Of a stretch of 64,000 nt of DNA, positions 18,666 to 27,037 are shown piece after piece. The stretch lies in contig BPIQ01000001.1 in the NCBI GenBank assembly GCA_026004195.1, positions 903,871 through 967,870 of the forward strand, written 5' to 3'. Origin of the DNA: Candidatus Binatia bacterium. GTDB taxonomy: Bacteria > Desulfobacterota > Binatia > HRBIN30 > BPIQ01. The number at the start of each line of letters is the position of its first letter. Positions within the stretch are counted from its first letter, which is position 1. Both the position numbers and the translations under genes were made by a program. The notes below the pieces were generated by a model. That model saw nothing but the letters and a program-made list of their open reading frames with translations, did no database searches and was not told the origin of the DNA.

Positions 18666-19894
18666 GAATCCTCCCCGGAGGCGCCGAACACGGTGTCTCG
18701 AAGAAAACGCACGTTCCCGAAGAGGTCGAAAAGCCCCTCCGCGCGGCGTCTCCCCGCACACCCCATCGCGGCGGCCTTTCCGGGGTCGCGCAGGAGGAGC
18801 GAGAGGCAACCCGCGAGCGCCTCGGGATCCCCGGGCGGCACGAGAAAGCCCGTTTCTCCCTCGGCCACGATTTCCGGAATCCCCGAAAGCCGGCTCGCCA
18901 CCACCGGACGCCCCACGGCCATCGCCTCGAGAAGAACGGTCGGGAGCGCGTCCACGTTGCGATCGCGAGCGACGACGGCCGGCAACACGACCACACGAGC
19001 CCCTCGCATCGCCTCGACCACCCTCTCGTACGGAAGAGCGCCCCGGAGGTGGACCTTTCCGTCGAGGCCGCCGGTTTCGATCTGCCGGCGCAATCTGTCC
19101 TCTTCGGGGCCGGACCCGACGATTTCGCACCGAAACGTCTCCGCCCCCTCCCGCAGGAGACGGCACGCGTCCACCAGAACCGAAAAGCCCTTCTTTTCCA
19201 CGAGACGCCCAACCCCGAGGACGAGAGGCGGAGCCTCCGATGCAGGGATTTCGGAGCGAAAACGTCCGAGGTCCACGCCGTTGTAGATCCGACGGATCTT
19301 CGCGCGTGCCGGGTGGCCCGGGGGGAGAAGCCCGCGGAGGTAGGCCGCATTGTACTCGCTCACCGTCACGACTTTCTCGGCTTCCGCGATCTTCCACCGG
19401 AGGAGCTCCGGATCGACTTCCTCGTGGTAGATGTCCTTCGCGTGCGCCGTGAACGTGAACCGATAACCGGCGAGCCGTGCGGCAAGAAGGGCCACGTGAG
19501 CCGCCCGAGATGCGAAATGGGCGTGCAGTCGGCTCACCTTCTCCCGCGCCGCCAGCTTGGCAACACCGAGCGCGAGCCGGACGTATTTCCGCGGCAAGTA
19601 CCTGCCGCGATCGGCTCGCGGAATGCCCAGACGCCGGCAGAGTTCCCGCTGGGCAGCCCCGACGGACGCCTCGCTGCAAGGGAGGTCGTCCACGTAGCAC
19701 ACCGGAGCTCGCAGCTCTCGCAGCAAGCCATGGGGAACCTGCTCCGTCGGGTGGTGGAGGGAAAAGACGACCACGTCTTCTCCCAGACTTTCCAGGGCTC
19801 GAATCTCGTTCATCACGAAAGTTTCCGAAAGTCTCGGGAAGACCTTCAACACGTAACCGATTCGGCCACACCGACCCGACGTGCCGGAGCGCAT
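18662..19894 (-). CDS. glycosyltransferase family 4 (colanic-acid/WcaL-like)
   Basis: A 410-residue GT4 enzyme. Landmarks are YVLKVFPRLSETFVMNEI, HAHFASRAAHVALLAARLAG, TAHAKDIYHEEV, YNGVDLGRF, LGVGRLVEKKGF and the donor-binding PTVLLEAMAVGRPVVASRLS. The opening segment is characteristic of exopolysaccharide transferases. ATG 19894 was chosen since it lies five bases after the methyltransferase stop; a longer frame to 20167 overlaps that gene. The GTG of the next gene overlaps its stop. Confidence 0.82.
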   Translation of the reverse strand: MRSGTSGRCGRIGYVLKVFPRLSETFVMNEIRALESLGEDVVVFSLHHPTEQVPHGLLRELRAPVCYVDDLPCSEASVGAAQRELCRRLGIPRADRGRYLPRKYVRLALGVAKLAAREKVSRLHAHFASRAAHVALLAARLAGYRFTFTAHAKDIYHEEVDPELLRWKIAEAEKVVTVSEYNAAYLRGLLPPGHPARAKIRRIYNGVDLGRFRSEIPASEAPPLVLGVGRLVEKKGFSVLVDACRLLREGAETFRCEIVGSGPEEDRLRRQIETGGLDGKVHLRGALPYERVVEAMRGARVVVLPAVVARDRNVDALPTVLLEAMAVGRPVVASRLSGIPEIVAEGETGFLVPPGDPEALAGCLSLLLRDPGKAAAMGCAGRRRAEGLFDLFGNVRFLRDTVFGASGEDS

Positions 19895-19898
19895 GGCC

Positions 19899-20717
19899 TC
19901 AGGCCGCCTTGAGCAGGAGAAACTCGAAGTGGTTCGCATGGAGCGAGAACGGGCGCAAGAGCCGCGAGCGCACCCAGCGCAGCCAGCTCCGGGTGCTTTC
20001 TCGCCGGTACCGCTCCAGGGACTCCGCGGCCAGGTCGCGCACCCGGAAACCGAAGGACGACGCCCAGCGGACGAACTCGCGATAAGAAAAAGAGTGGAGC
20101 TCGGAAAGTCGCTGCCGGTCCCTCGCGGTCCCTTTGTCGCGGCCGCGGAGGCGAACGTACCGATCACGCAAAGGTCCCGGCAGAAACGACGAGGCGAAAA
20201 GGTGGTAGTGGGGATCGACCCAGGCCCACCGGTTGATCACCGTGACGAAGCAAGAGCCCCCGGGTCGGAGCACCCTGTGAATCTCCGCCAGCAAGAGCCC
20301 TGGGCACTCGCAGTGCTCGAGAACGTCCCGGCAGACGACACCCGTGAAAGACTCACCCCGAAAGGGGAGCTCCTCGCCGCGCGCGCAGACGGCCGGCAGG
20401 TCGAGCCCGTACCGATACGCCCGAAGCTTCGCCAGCCGGCAGCAGTTCCGCCGCAGGTCCAGGGCCACGACCGGGTACCCCTCGCGCGCCAATGCCACGG
20501 CCAGACCTCCTCTTCCCGTACCGAGATCGAGGATCGTCCCACGGGCGGCCTTTCCCCATTCCCGGCTCAGGATCCGAACGCGGCGGCGGTGGTAATTCTC
20601 GTTCCAGAGACGCCGCTCCCGGAACGCCTCGAAATCTCTCCGCCACGAGTTCTTCTCGAGGCCGGGTCCGAGGAGCCTCTCGATTTCCGCCTCGAGGTCT
20701 GCCGTCACGATTTTCAT
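19899..20717 (-). CDS. class I SAM-dependent methyltransferase
   Basis: A 272-residue methyltransferase with motif I ILDLGTGRGGLAVALA, the acidic strand-2 end VVALDLRR and the post-motif GVVCRDVLEHCECPG and HRVLRPGGSCFVTV. In this setting it probably methylates a sugar or lipid of the glycan. ATG 20717 gives a normal N-terminus (MKIVTADLEAEIERLL) and overlaps the upstream stop as ATGA. A longer frame reaching 21113 is shadow sequence of the upstream gene. Confidence 0.82.
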   Translation of the reverse strand: MKIVTADLEAEIERLLGPGLEKNSWRRDFEAFRERRLWNENYHRRRVRILSREWGKAARGTILDLGTGRGGLAVALAREGYPVVALDLRRNCCRLAKLRAYRYGLDLPAVCARGEELPFRGESFTGVVCRDVLEHCECPGLLLAEIHRVLRPGGSCFVTVINRWAWVDPHYHLFASSFLPGPLRDRYVRLRGRDKGTARDRQRLSELHSFSYREFVRWASSFGFRVRDLAAESLERYRRESTRSWLRWVRSRLLRPFSLHANHFEFLLLKAA

Positions 20718-21151
20718 TCCCCCCGTCCGGACGCCACGGGGCTCGAGTCCGCGTCCTCGGCCGGCAGGACCAGCTGGCATCGCCGGTCGACGCACCTGGG
20801 CAGCCAATCGTTCCGGCAGACGTTCACCTGCACGCAAACCTGGGGGTCCTGCCGGCAGGCCTTTTTCAGGAAGCGGCGTAACTCGTCGCGGTGCCAGCGC
20901 GTGATGGCCGCCTGACCGCCCCCCTGGGTGCACGGACAGCAGCCGATGCGGTCCAGCACGACACAGTCTTCGTCCTTCGAGCACCAGAAGAGATCGAACG
21001 GGACGACGACCGGCCTGATGCGTGCCGTGTGCCGGTAGAAAGAACGAGTTCCCAGAAGAACGAGCGTGGCCGAGGCCAGGAGGACGAGCAGGACGGCGGC
21101 ACGACCGACCCACGCAGGACGCTCAGTTCCGGTTCGTCGGACCCGTCCCAT
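20714..21151 (-). CDS. membrane-anchored Cys-rich periplasmic protein
   Basis: A 145-residue protein with one N-terminal membrane segment (AAVLLVLLASATLVLLG) and a short extracytoplasmic domain containing nine Cys: FWCSKDEDCVVLD, IGCCPCTQGGG, KACRQDPQVCVQVNVC, RCVDRRCQ. The even spacing suggests disulphides or a metal site. The region resembles small secreted Cys-rich domains found in deltaproteobacterial MAGs, but no family can be named. It overlaps the ABC exporter gene by 29 bases and the methyltransferase by four. Confidence 0.55.
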   Translation of the reverse strand: MGRVRRTGTERPAWVGRAAVLLVLLASATLVLLGTRSFYRHTARIRPVVVPFDLFWCSKDEDCVVLDRIGCCPCTQGGGQAAITRWHRDELRRFLKKACRQDPQVCVQVNVCRNDWLPRCVDRRCQLVLPAEDADSSPVASGRGE

Positions 21152-23046
21152 GGCGAAGTTCGAGTGGCGCACGAGCCGGCACGGCGCCCGCGTCATCGCG
21201 CTGGAGCTCGAAAACCTGGCGATACCACCCCTCTTCCTTCATCAAGCTCTCGTGGGTCCCCGCCTGCACCACACGTCCCTCGTGCAGCACGAGGATCCAG
21301 TCCGCATCACGCACCTCCGCGAGACGGTGCGCGGTGCGAAGCGTGGTCTTTCCGGAGGAAAGGCGTGCGAGAGTCCCGTTGACCTGCGCCGCCGAGGTCG
21401 CGTCCAGGTACGTGGTGGGTTCGTCCAGGACGAGAATGGCGGGATCTTTCAGGATCGCCCGCGCAATCGCGATTTTCTGACGCTGGCCCCCGGAGAGCGT
21501 CGCGCCTCGCTCGCCCACCGGCGTATCGTACCCCCCGGGCAGGTTCACGATGAAGTCGTGGGCGTCGGCGGCTCGGGCGGCTGCTTCGATTTCTTCGACC
21601 GAAGCCTCGGGCTTTCCGTAGGCGATGTTCTCTCGCACGGTTCCGGCGAAAAGCAGCGGCTCTTGCAAAACCACGCCGATCTGTTCCCGGACCGTGTCGA
21701 GACGGAAGTGCGTGATTTTTTTCCCCGTCGATCGTGATCACTCCCTCGGTGGGATCGTACAGTCGGGGCAGGAGCGCGCAAAGCGTGGACTTCCCCGACC
21801 CGTTCGGCCCCACGATCGCCAGGGTCTGACCCGGCTGAACGGTGAAGGAAACCCTGTCGAGAACGAGACGGCCGGGCTCGTAGGCGAAGGAGACGTCCTT
21901 GAAGCTCACGCGTCCCCGAAACCGAGGCGCCGGCCGGGCGTCGCGGCGGACGCGAACCCGGTCGTCCGCGTGGAGCACCGCGAAGACCCGCTCGGCACAG
22001 CTCAAGGCCTTGGACACTCGGGTCGCGACGAAGGCGATCCGGCGAAGCGGCCGGTAGGTCCCTCCCAGGTACGAGACGAAGACGAGCAGGTCCCCGGGAG
22101 TGAGGATTCCCTGGAGCACCCGGCGCACCCCGAACCAGAGGACCGCACCGGTGCCGGTCGCTATGAGAATCTCGGCCGTCCGTTCCAGGGCCGCTTCGAG
22201 GCGAACCGTCCTGCGAGCCTGGCGCAGGCTCTGGCGGTTGGGCCCCTCGAAGCGCTCGTTTTCGTAGCGTTCGCGCCCGAAGGCCTGGATGACGGGAACG
22301 GACTGCAACATCTCGCCGAAGCGGCTCGCCATCCGGCCCTCCTTGCGCCGCTGGGATCGCACGGCACCCCGGAGCTCGGTCGAGATGTGGAAGACGGACA
22401 GCGCCAACATGGGGAGGACGGAAAGGCTCACGAGAGTGAGCTGCCAATCCATCCAGAACATCACCGCGACCATCGCGAAAAGGACGAGAAACTCGGTGGC
22501 CACGACCAGCGTGGCGTCCACGAGCATTTCTCGCATCATGTTCGTGTCGCCGGTCGCCCGCAGCAAGAGGTCTCCCACGTGATGCCGGCGATGGTAAGAG
22601 AGCGAGAGGCGCTGCAGGTGCGCGAAAAGCCTCCGGCGCAAGGCGAAGACGACCTCCTGGCCCGCCGTCGCCACCAGGTAACGCTGGTTGTACACGAACA
22701 GTCCCCAGAGCAGCGTGACCAGGAACAGAAGGCCGCAGGAAATGCTCACGATGCCCATCGCCCCGTAGCCCTTCAGGAGGTAGAAGGGGAAGACCCACTT
22801 GATCTTGCCTGCCGGGGTGAGTGCGTAATCGAAGACCATCTTGATCGGCCACGGACGGGCGATTTGCGTGAGCACGACCCCGAGACTGCAGAGAAAAGCC
22901 AGGACGAGCTCGTGTCGAACGGGTCGCAAATAGGGGAGCAGCTCCGCTCCCGTCCCGACCAGTCGCCTCCACTGGAGACGCTGGAAGAGTGGGTTCCACC
23001 GGATCCGAACCGTGCGCTTCGAGACCTCGCCGGAGGAGGCATCCAT
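21123..23046 (-). CDS. ABC exporter, fused membrane and ATPase domains, one frameshift
   Basis: About 640 residues, MsbA-type half transporter. The membrane domain has six hydrophobic segments, beginning LVLAFLCSLGVVLTQIARP. The ATPase shows Walker A VGPNGSGKST, Q-loop VVLQEPLLF, signature LSGGQRQKIAIARA and Walker B ILVLDEPTTYLD. A +1 shift in seven T (21716-21722, plus strand) separates Walker A from the Q-loop; dropping one base reconnects them. It probably exports the glycan, its lipid carrier or a lipid. It is the first gene of the leftward cluster. Confidence 0.78.
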
Positions 23047-23053
23047 GGGCGCG

Positions 23054-24049
23054 TCAGCGAAACATCCGGCGTACCAGAGCCACCAGGTCCGCCACGTCGA
23101 GCTTGCCGTCCGCGTTCAGATCGCCGGGGTCCCTGCCCTCGACCCCGAAGGTCAGCCCGGTCATCGCCACGGGCGGAGTCAAGGCGGAATCGAGGACGAA
23201 CGCGTCGCAGAGCAGGTCCGGTGAAGTGGCGACCACGCGGGCGAAGCCCTGCGCCACGCCACGCAGGACGACGACCGTCGTCTCGAGAAAGCCAGCCGTT
23301 CCCGTGGTGCCGAACGTCACCGTGCTTCCGGCCCGTACCCCCAGCACCGCTCCGTTGCCCTGCGAGACGTCGTTCTCCAGCGTGCCGTCGGGGCCGAAGA
23401 CTTCCACGCCCACGTCGATCTCCCCCCGGGCCAGGGACGTACAGACGACCACGCTCTGCATGCGGTCCCTCTTCGTGATTCCCGGAATCACGAGCGAGTG
23501 CGTCGCACTTTTTCCGTCTGCGAAGCGCGGTAGCGGCACGGAAGGCAAAGCGTTTCCCGGAGACGGGCGAACCCCGGGACCCAGGGTGGCAAGGGACACG
23601 GGAGGGCTCACAGCGTCGTCGACGATCAGGGCGGCACACCGAACGCCGGGCGACGTCGCCACGACACGAGCCGACCCCTGCGAGACCGTGGGTAGAGGAA
23701 TGACCGCCGTCTCGAGAAAAGCCACCGTGCCGCTCGTCCCGAAGGTCACCGTCTGGCCCGGCCCTACCCCGAGCACCGCTCCCGTGCCAGCGGAAACGTC
23801 GTTCAGCAACGTTCCGTCCTGGTCGAAGACCTCCACCCCTATGTGCGTCGCCCCTCCCGCGAACGACGTGCAGAGAAAATCGGTCTGGAGACGCCCTCTT
23901 TTCGTGACACCCGTGAAGGTCCCCACCAGTACACTAGGACTTCCGTCGGAAAAACGGGGCAGAGGCGTGTCGGCGACGCCCGCACGAGCCGCTCGGAAAG
24001 GTAACGCTAGGACGAAAAAGAGCAGGACGGGGCGAACCGCAGTGCCCAC
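23054..24049 (-). CDS. secreted repeat protein with C-terminal dockerin-like motif
   Basis: A 331-residue exported protein: signal peptide (VRPVLLFFVLALPFRAARA), then two copies of a roughly 140-residue module. Each copy contains TPLPRF or VPLPRF, a VxNDVS(A/Q)G block, GAVLGV and VTFGT(S/T)GT, plus ARVVATSP. It ends in a calcium-loop-like DLNADGKLDVADLVALVRRMF, similar to half a type I dockerin repeat. The module is shared with the neighbour at 24054-24563. It probably works at the cell surface; function is unknown. Confidence 0.6.
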   Translation of the reverse strand: MGTAVRPVLLFFVLALPFRAARAGVADTPLPRFSDGSPSVLVGTFTGVTKRGRLQTDFLCTSFAGGATHIGVEVFDQDGTLLNDVSAGTGAVLGVGPGQTVTFGTSGTVAFLETAVIPLPTVSQGSARVVATSPGVRCAALIVDDAVSPPVSLATLGPGVRPSPGNALPSVPLPRFADGKSATHSLVIPGITKRDRMQSVVVCTSLARGEIDVGVEVFGPDGTLENDVSQGNGAVLGVRAGSTVTFGTTGTAGFLETTVVVLRGVAQGFARVVATSPDLLCDAFVLDSALTPPVAMTGLTFGVEGRDPGDLNADGKLDVADLVALVRRMFR

Positions 24050-24053
24050 TCCG

Positions 24054-24563
24054 TCAGTCCCCCTTCTGCCTTCTGGAGATCATCTTCAGCGGAACCATGA
24101 CCACGGGCGGGTCGCCGAGCTGGTCGACGGCGAAAGCCTCGCACGCAATCCGCTTTGACGTCGAGAGAATCCGCGCAGACCCGTTTTTCACGCTCGCCGG
24201 TCCGAGGCTCCCGATGACTTCCGTCTCGTGAAGCCCCGCCGTCGAGCCCGTGGCGATCGTCACCGTGGCGCCCACCGGAACGTCTTCCGCTCCGTCTCCC
24301 ACCCCCGTGCTCACGTCGTTCAGCGGTGGTCCACCGCCGATCGGAAACACTTCGACCGCGACACGCACGGTTTTGGTGCGCTCGAGATTCGTGCAAATGA
24401 AAACAGTCTCCAGGTTGTTGTTCTTCACGACTCCCGGCACCGTGTACACGTGCTGGGTCGACGAGCCGGGCACCAGTTCCGGGAGCGGGCTGTCCATCAC
24501 ACCGCCCCACGAAGGCACGGCCAGAGCTCCGAAGAAAATCAAAACACCGAGCGTTCGTTTCAT
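24054..24563 (-). CDS. secreted single-module protein, paralogue of neighbour
   Basis: A 169-residue exported protein with signal peptide MKRTLGVLIFFGALAVPSWG and one copy of the module seen twice in the next gene (SPLPEL, LNDVSTGVG, VTIATGSTAGLHE, ARILSTSKRIAC). The dockerin-like tail is absent. ATG 24563 has a strong GGGGGGGAG ribosome site. The two genes are four bases apart and co-directional, so they likely arose by duplication and are co-expressed. No known family. Confidence 0.6.
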   Translation of the reverse strand: MKRTLGVLIFFGALAVPSWGGVMDSPLPELVPGSSTQHVYTVPGVVKNNNLETVFICTNLERTKTVRVAVEVFPIGGGPPLNDVSTGVGDGAEDVPVGATVTIATGSTAGLHETEVIGSLGPASVKNGSARILSTSKRIACEAFAVDQLGDPPVVMVPLKMISRRQKGD

Positions 24564-24644
24564 TTCTCCCCCCCCCGTACGAAACCAGAAAGCCGACAAT
24601 TTTCATGCTAGTGGCGAGGCTGGTAAAAGCCAAGGAAACAAACG

Positions 24645-26552
24645 TTGGCGGCGCGGGCGGAACAAACGCATGTTCTTCGAGGTCGACGGAGCCCCCGTCC
24701 ACGGGCATTCCTCGCCCTCGTTTTCCTGCTGGCCTTCCCCCCGGGACAGGGAAGAGGTGCCTCTCCCCTTTCGCCCAACGTGCTTCTCGTCTGCCTCGAC
24801 GCCGTTCGAGCCGACGAGCTCGGGAGCTACGGTGCGGGGCCGAGTCCGACCCCCCACCTCGACGCGCTCGCCCGGGAATCTCTCGTCTTTTCGACGGCAC
24901 TCAGTACCGCCTCGTGGACGAAGCCCGCGGTGGCGTCGCTGCTCACGGGACTCCAGCCCTGGGAGCACGGAGTGTTCGACGGCCGCAAAAAGCGAGCGGA
25001 CGTTCTTCCCTCGGACGTACCGACACTCGCGCAGAAGCTCTCCGCCGAAGGTTACGGGACGGCTGCGTTCGTGGAAAACGACCACCTGCGGCGCGTTCAG
25101 AGCGGTTTCGGAAGAGGTTTCGAAACGTACGTCGAAGATGCCGGCGTGGCCCCGGTCCTCGTCGACCGCTTCCTCGGCTGGCTCGAAGCGCAGCCTCCGG
25201 GCAAGCCTTTTTTTGCCTACCTTCACTTCCTCGATGCCCACTGGCCTTACACGCCCGATCGTCCTCCCCCGGGGCAGGAGTTCACGACCGAGGACAGGCT
25301 CCGCCGCGCTCACTGGGCCCTGGACGCGGAACACTGGTGGGTGCTGCGGGAAGCCGTCAACTCCGGACTCCTCTCGCTCTCGGCGGATGAACTCGCCACG
25401 CTGCGCAAGCTCTACCGGGGGGAAATTGCGGCACTCGACGCGGTTCTCGGCCGCCTGTTCCGACTCCTCGAGCACCGGGGAGTCTTCGCGAACACCGTGG
25501 TCGTCGTGACTGCGGACCATGGAGACGGTTTTCTCGAGCACGGCCGCGTCGATCACGGTTACGGACCTTACGAGGAACTGCTGCGAGTACCCCTTCTCGT
25601 ACGCCTTCGAGGGAAGAAGAAGGCTTCGGGGGTCGTCGAGACCCCGGTGCAAATCACCGCCGTCGCCCCGTCGGTCCTCGAGGCGGCGGGAGCTCCGGCG
25701 GACGGCCCCTCCCTGCTGGAGCTGGCAGCTAGCGGCCGGGAGAAGACGGTTTTCGGTTTCGAGCCCCACGGAAGAACCGAGCAGAGCTGGCTGAGATCCC
25801 CGACTCACAAGTACATCCGCACGAGCAGGCGCGATCCGAATCGCGCGGCGCCTTCCTCCACCATGCCAGGGGAGTTCCGCCACGGCATCCGCGTTCGGGT
25901 GGAAGGAATCCTCGCGGCGGGGAGGTTCGTTGCCGGACAGGTCAAAAAGCTTGCGCCTGGCGACACGGACTGCGAAGTCACGGGGCCGGTCGGCCGCGTC
26001 GCGCAAAAGGAGCGAACGCTCGAACTCCTCGGTTCCACGGTTCTCTGGACTGGAAAGACGCGATTCCGCTCCCCCGACTCGTCGGCCCTGGAACCTCTCC
26101 GCTGGGTCAAGGTCGAAGGCCGCTGGCGACAAGGGAGGTTCGAGGCGCGGGAAGTTCGGGTACTGGAAGAGAACCCGCAAAACGAGATCGAGCTCGAAGG
26201 CATGGTCGGAACCGTCGACGACGAAGGGCAAGCCTTCCAGCTCTGCGGGCGACGTGTCGAACTCCCCGACAAGGTGAGGTGGGAAGGCTTCGGCGAAGAG
26301 CAATCCGGCTCGAAGAGCCCGGTTCGAGCCAAGCCGAAAAAGCTTCGGGTCTCCGAAGAGCTTTACGACCTGGCCAGCGATCCCCGGGAGCAAACCAACC
26401 TTGCCGCGACCGATACCGAGCGCCTGGCAGAGCTTCGCAAGAGGCTCGAAGAGTGGGAACGAGACCGGCAGAATCGGGCCAGGAAGGCGCCGGAGGTCGA
26501 GCTCGACCCCGCCACGGAACGGCGCTTGCGGCTTCTCGGGTACGTCGACTGA
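24645..26552 (+). CDS. alkaline-phosphatase-superfamily (sulfatase-like) hydrolase with inserted domain
   Basis: A 635-residue exported protein. Metal-site motifs are present: VCLDAVRADELGSYG near residue 50 and VVVTADHGDGFLEHGRVDHG. Where a sulfatase has C/S-x-P-x-R, this has STASWTKPAVASLLTG (Thr92), as in phosphotransferase members that use Thr. A region of about 135 residues (roughly 408-545), with segments like VRVEGILAAGRFVAGQV and WVKVEGRWRQGRFEAREV, resembles DUF5666/OB-fold repeats and interrupts the fold. Start TTG 24645 has AAGGA upstream and gives a signal peptide. Confidence 0.72.
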   Translation: MAARAEQTHVLRGRRSPRPRAFLALVFLLAFPPGQGRGASPLSPNVLLVCLDAVRADELGSYGAGPSPTPHLDALARESLVFSTALSTASWTKPAVASLLTGLQPWEHGVFDGRKKRADVLPSDVPTLAQKLSAEGYGTAAFVENDHLRRVQSGFGRGFETYVEDAGVAPVLVDRFLGWLEAQPPGKPFFAYLHFLDAHWPYTPDRPPPGQEFTTEDRLRRAHWALDAEHWWVLREAVNSGLLSLSADELATLRKLYRGEIAALDAVLGRLFRLLEHRGVFANTVVVVTADHGDGFLEHGRVDHGYGPYEELLRVPLLVRLRGKKKASGVVETPVQITAVAPSVLEAAGAPADGPSLLELAASGREKTVFGFEPHGRTEQSWLRSPTHKYIRTSRRDPNRAAPSSTMPGEFRHGIRVRVEGILAAGRFVAGQVKKLAPGDTDCEVTGPVGRVAQKERTLELLGSTVLWTGKTRFRSPDSSALEPLRWVKVEGRWRQGRFEAREVRVLEENPQNEIELEGMVGTVDDEGQAFQLCGRRVELPDKVRWEGFGEEQSGSKSPVRAKPKKLRVSEELYDLASDPREQTNLAATDTERLAELRKRLEEWERDRQNRARKAPEVELDPATERRLRLLGYVD

Positions 26553-26660
26553 GCGACATCGGACGTTCCAGAAGACGGGCGGAAAACCGAGCGAGCGGCC
26601 TGGTCGCGAGTCCGTACAAGGTCGCGGGACGCGCGGAGCAGCCCTAGCCCGAAATCCAGG

Positions 26661-26732
26661 CTACGTTTGCAGACCGAGCAGGTGTCGTCTCATGGCCTGC
26701 TCCACGGCAGTCGGCCCGTAGAAGACCTCCAT
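26661..26732 (-). CDS. 23-residue micro-ORF, possible transposase stub
   Basis: ATG 26732 is preceded by AAAGGAGG at ideal spacing and encodes 23 residues (MEVFYGPTAVEQAMRRHLLG...) before TAG. The sequence resembles the first residues of some ISNCY-type transposases (PTVEQAM...), so it may be a relic. The strong ribosome site also leaves room for a real peptide. It lies in the 337-base gap between the phosphatase-like gene and the tRNA genes; nothing else is seen there. Confidence 0.3.
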   Translation of the reverse strand: MEVFYGPTAVEQAMRRHLLGLQT

Positions 26733-26889
26733 CGCCGAATCCTCCTTTCGAGAACCCGTGCTCCACGCCCGACCACCAGAAAAGCGGACACTTCATTTGC
26801 TCTCCCGACCGGTCCATTCACGTATTCGTAACAAAGTCCGAGGCACCAAATTGCCTTGTTCTGCCCGCTGTGTTAGGCGAGGGAAATCC

Positions 26890-26963
26890 CGGGGTGTGGC
26901 GCAGACTGGTAGCGCACCTGCCTTGGGCGCAGGGGGTCGGAGGTTCGAATCCTCTCACCCCGA
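26890..26963 (+). tRNA. tRNA-Pro (TGG)
   Basis: A full cloverleaf of 74 bases: acceptor CGGGGTG/CACCCCG with A discriminator, D-arm GCGC...GCGC, anticodon stem CCTGC/GCAGG around loop CTTGGGC (anticodon TGG), and T-arm GGAGGTTCGAATCCTC. CCA is not encoded. It is followed one base later by tRNA-Arg. Confidence 0.95.
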
Positions 26964-26964
26964 C

Positions 26965-27037
26965 GCGCCAGTAGCTCAGTGGACAGAGCAGCGGCCTTCT
27001 AAGCCGCGGGTCAGGGGTTCGAATCCCTTCTGGCGCG
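26965..27037 (+). tRNA. tRNA-Arg (TCT)
   Basis: A 73-base cloverleaf: acceptor GCGCCAG/CTGGCGC with G discriminator, D-arm GCTC...GAGC, anticodon stem GCGGC/GCCGC with loop CTTCTAA (anticodon TCT, reads AGA), T-arm AGGGGTTCGAATCCCT. CCA is not encoded. It is in tandem with tRNA-Pro, and the hairpin-repeat array begins directly downstream. Confidence 0.95.

Noticed and set aside
15016-19350. Single 1,444-residue protein on the minus strand
   Set aside because: Only the MurG-like gene and the first part of the kinase-like gene are real in this frame; other parts are shadows of the glycosyltransferases.
24645-26552. True arylsulfatase
   Set aside because: The formylglycine motif is absent (S-W-T-K-P instead), so sulfatase activity is not supported.
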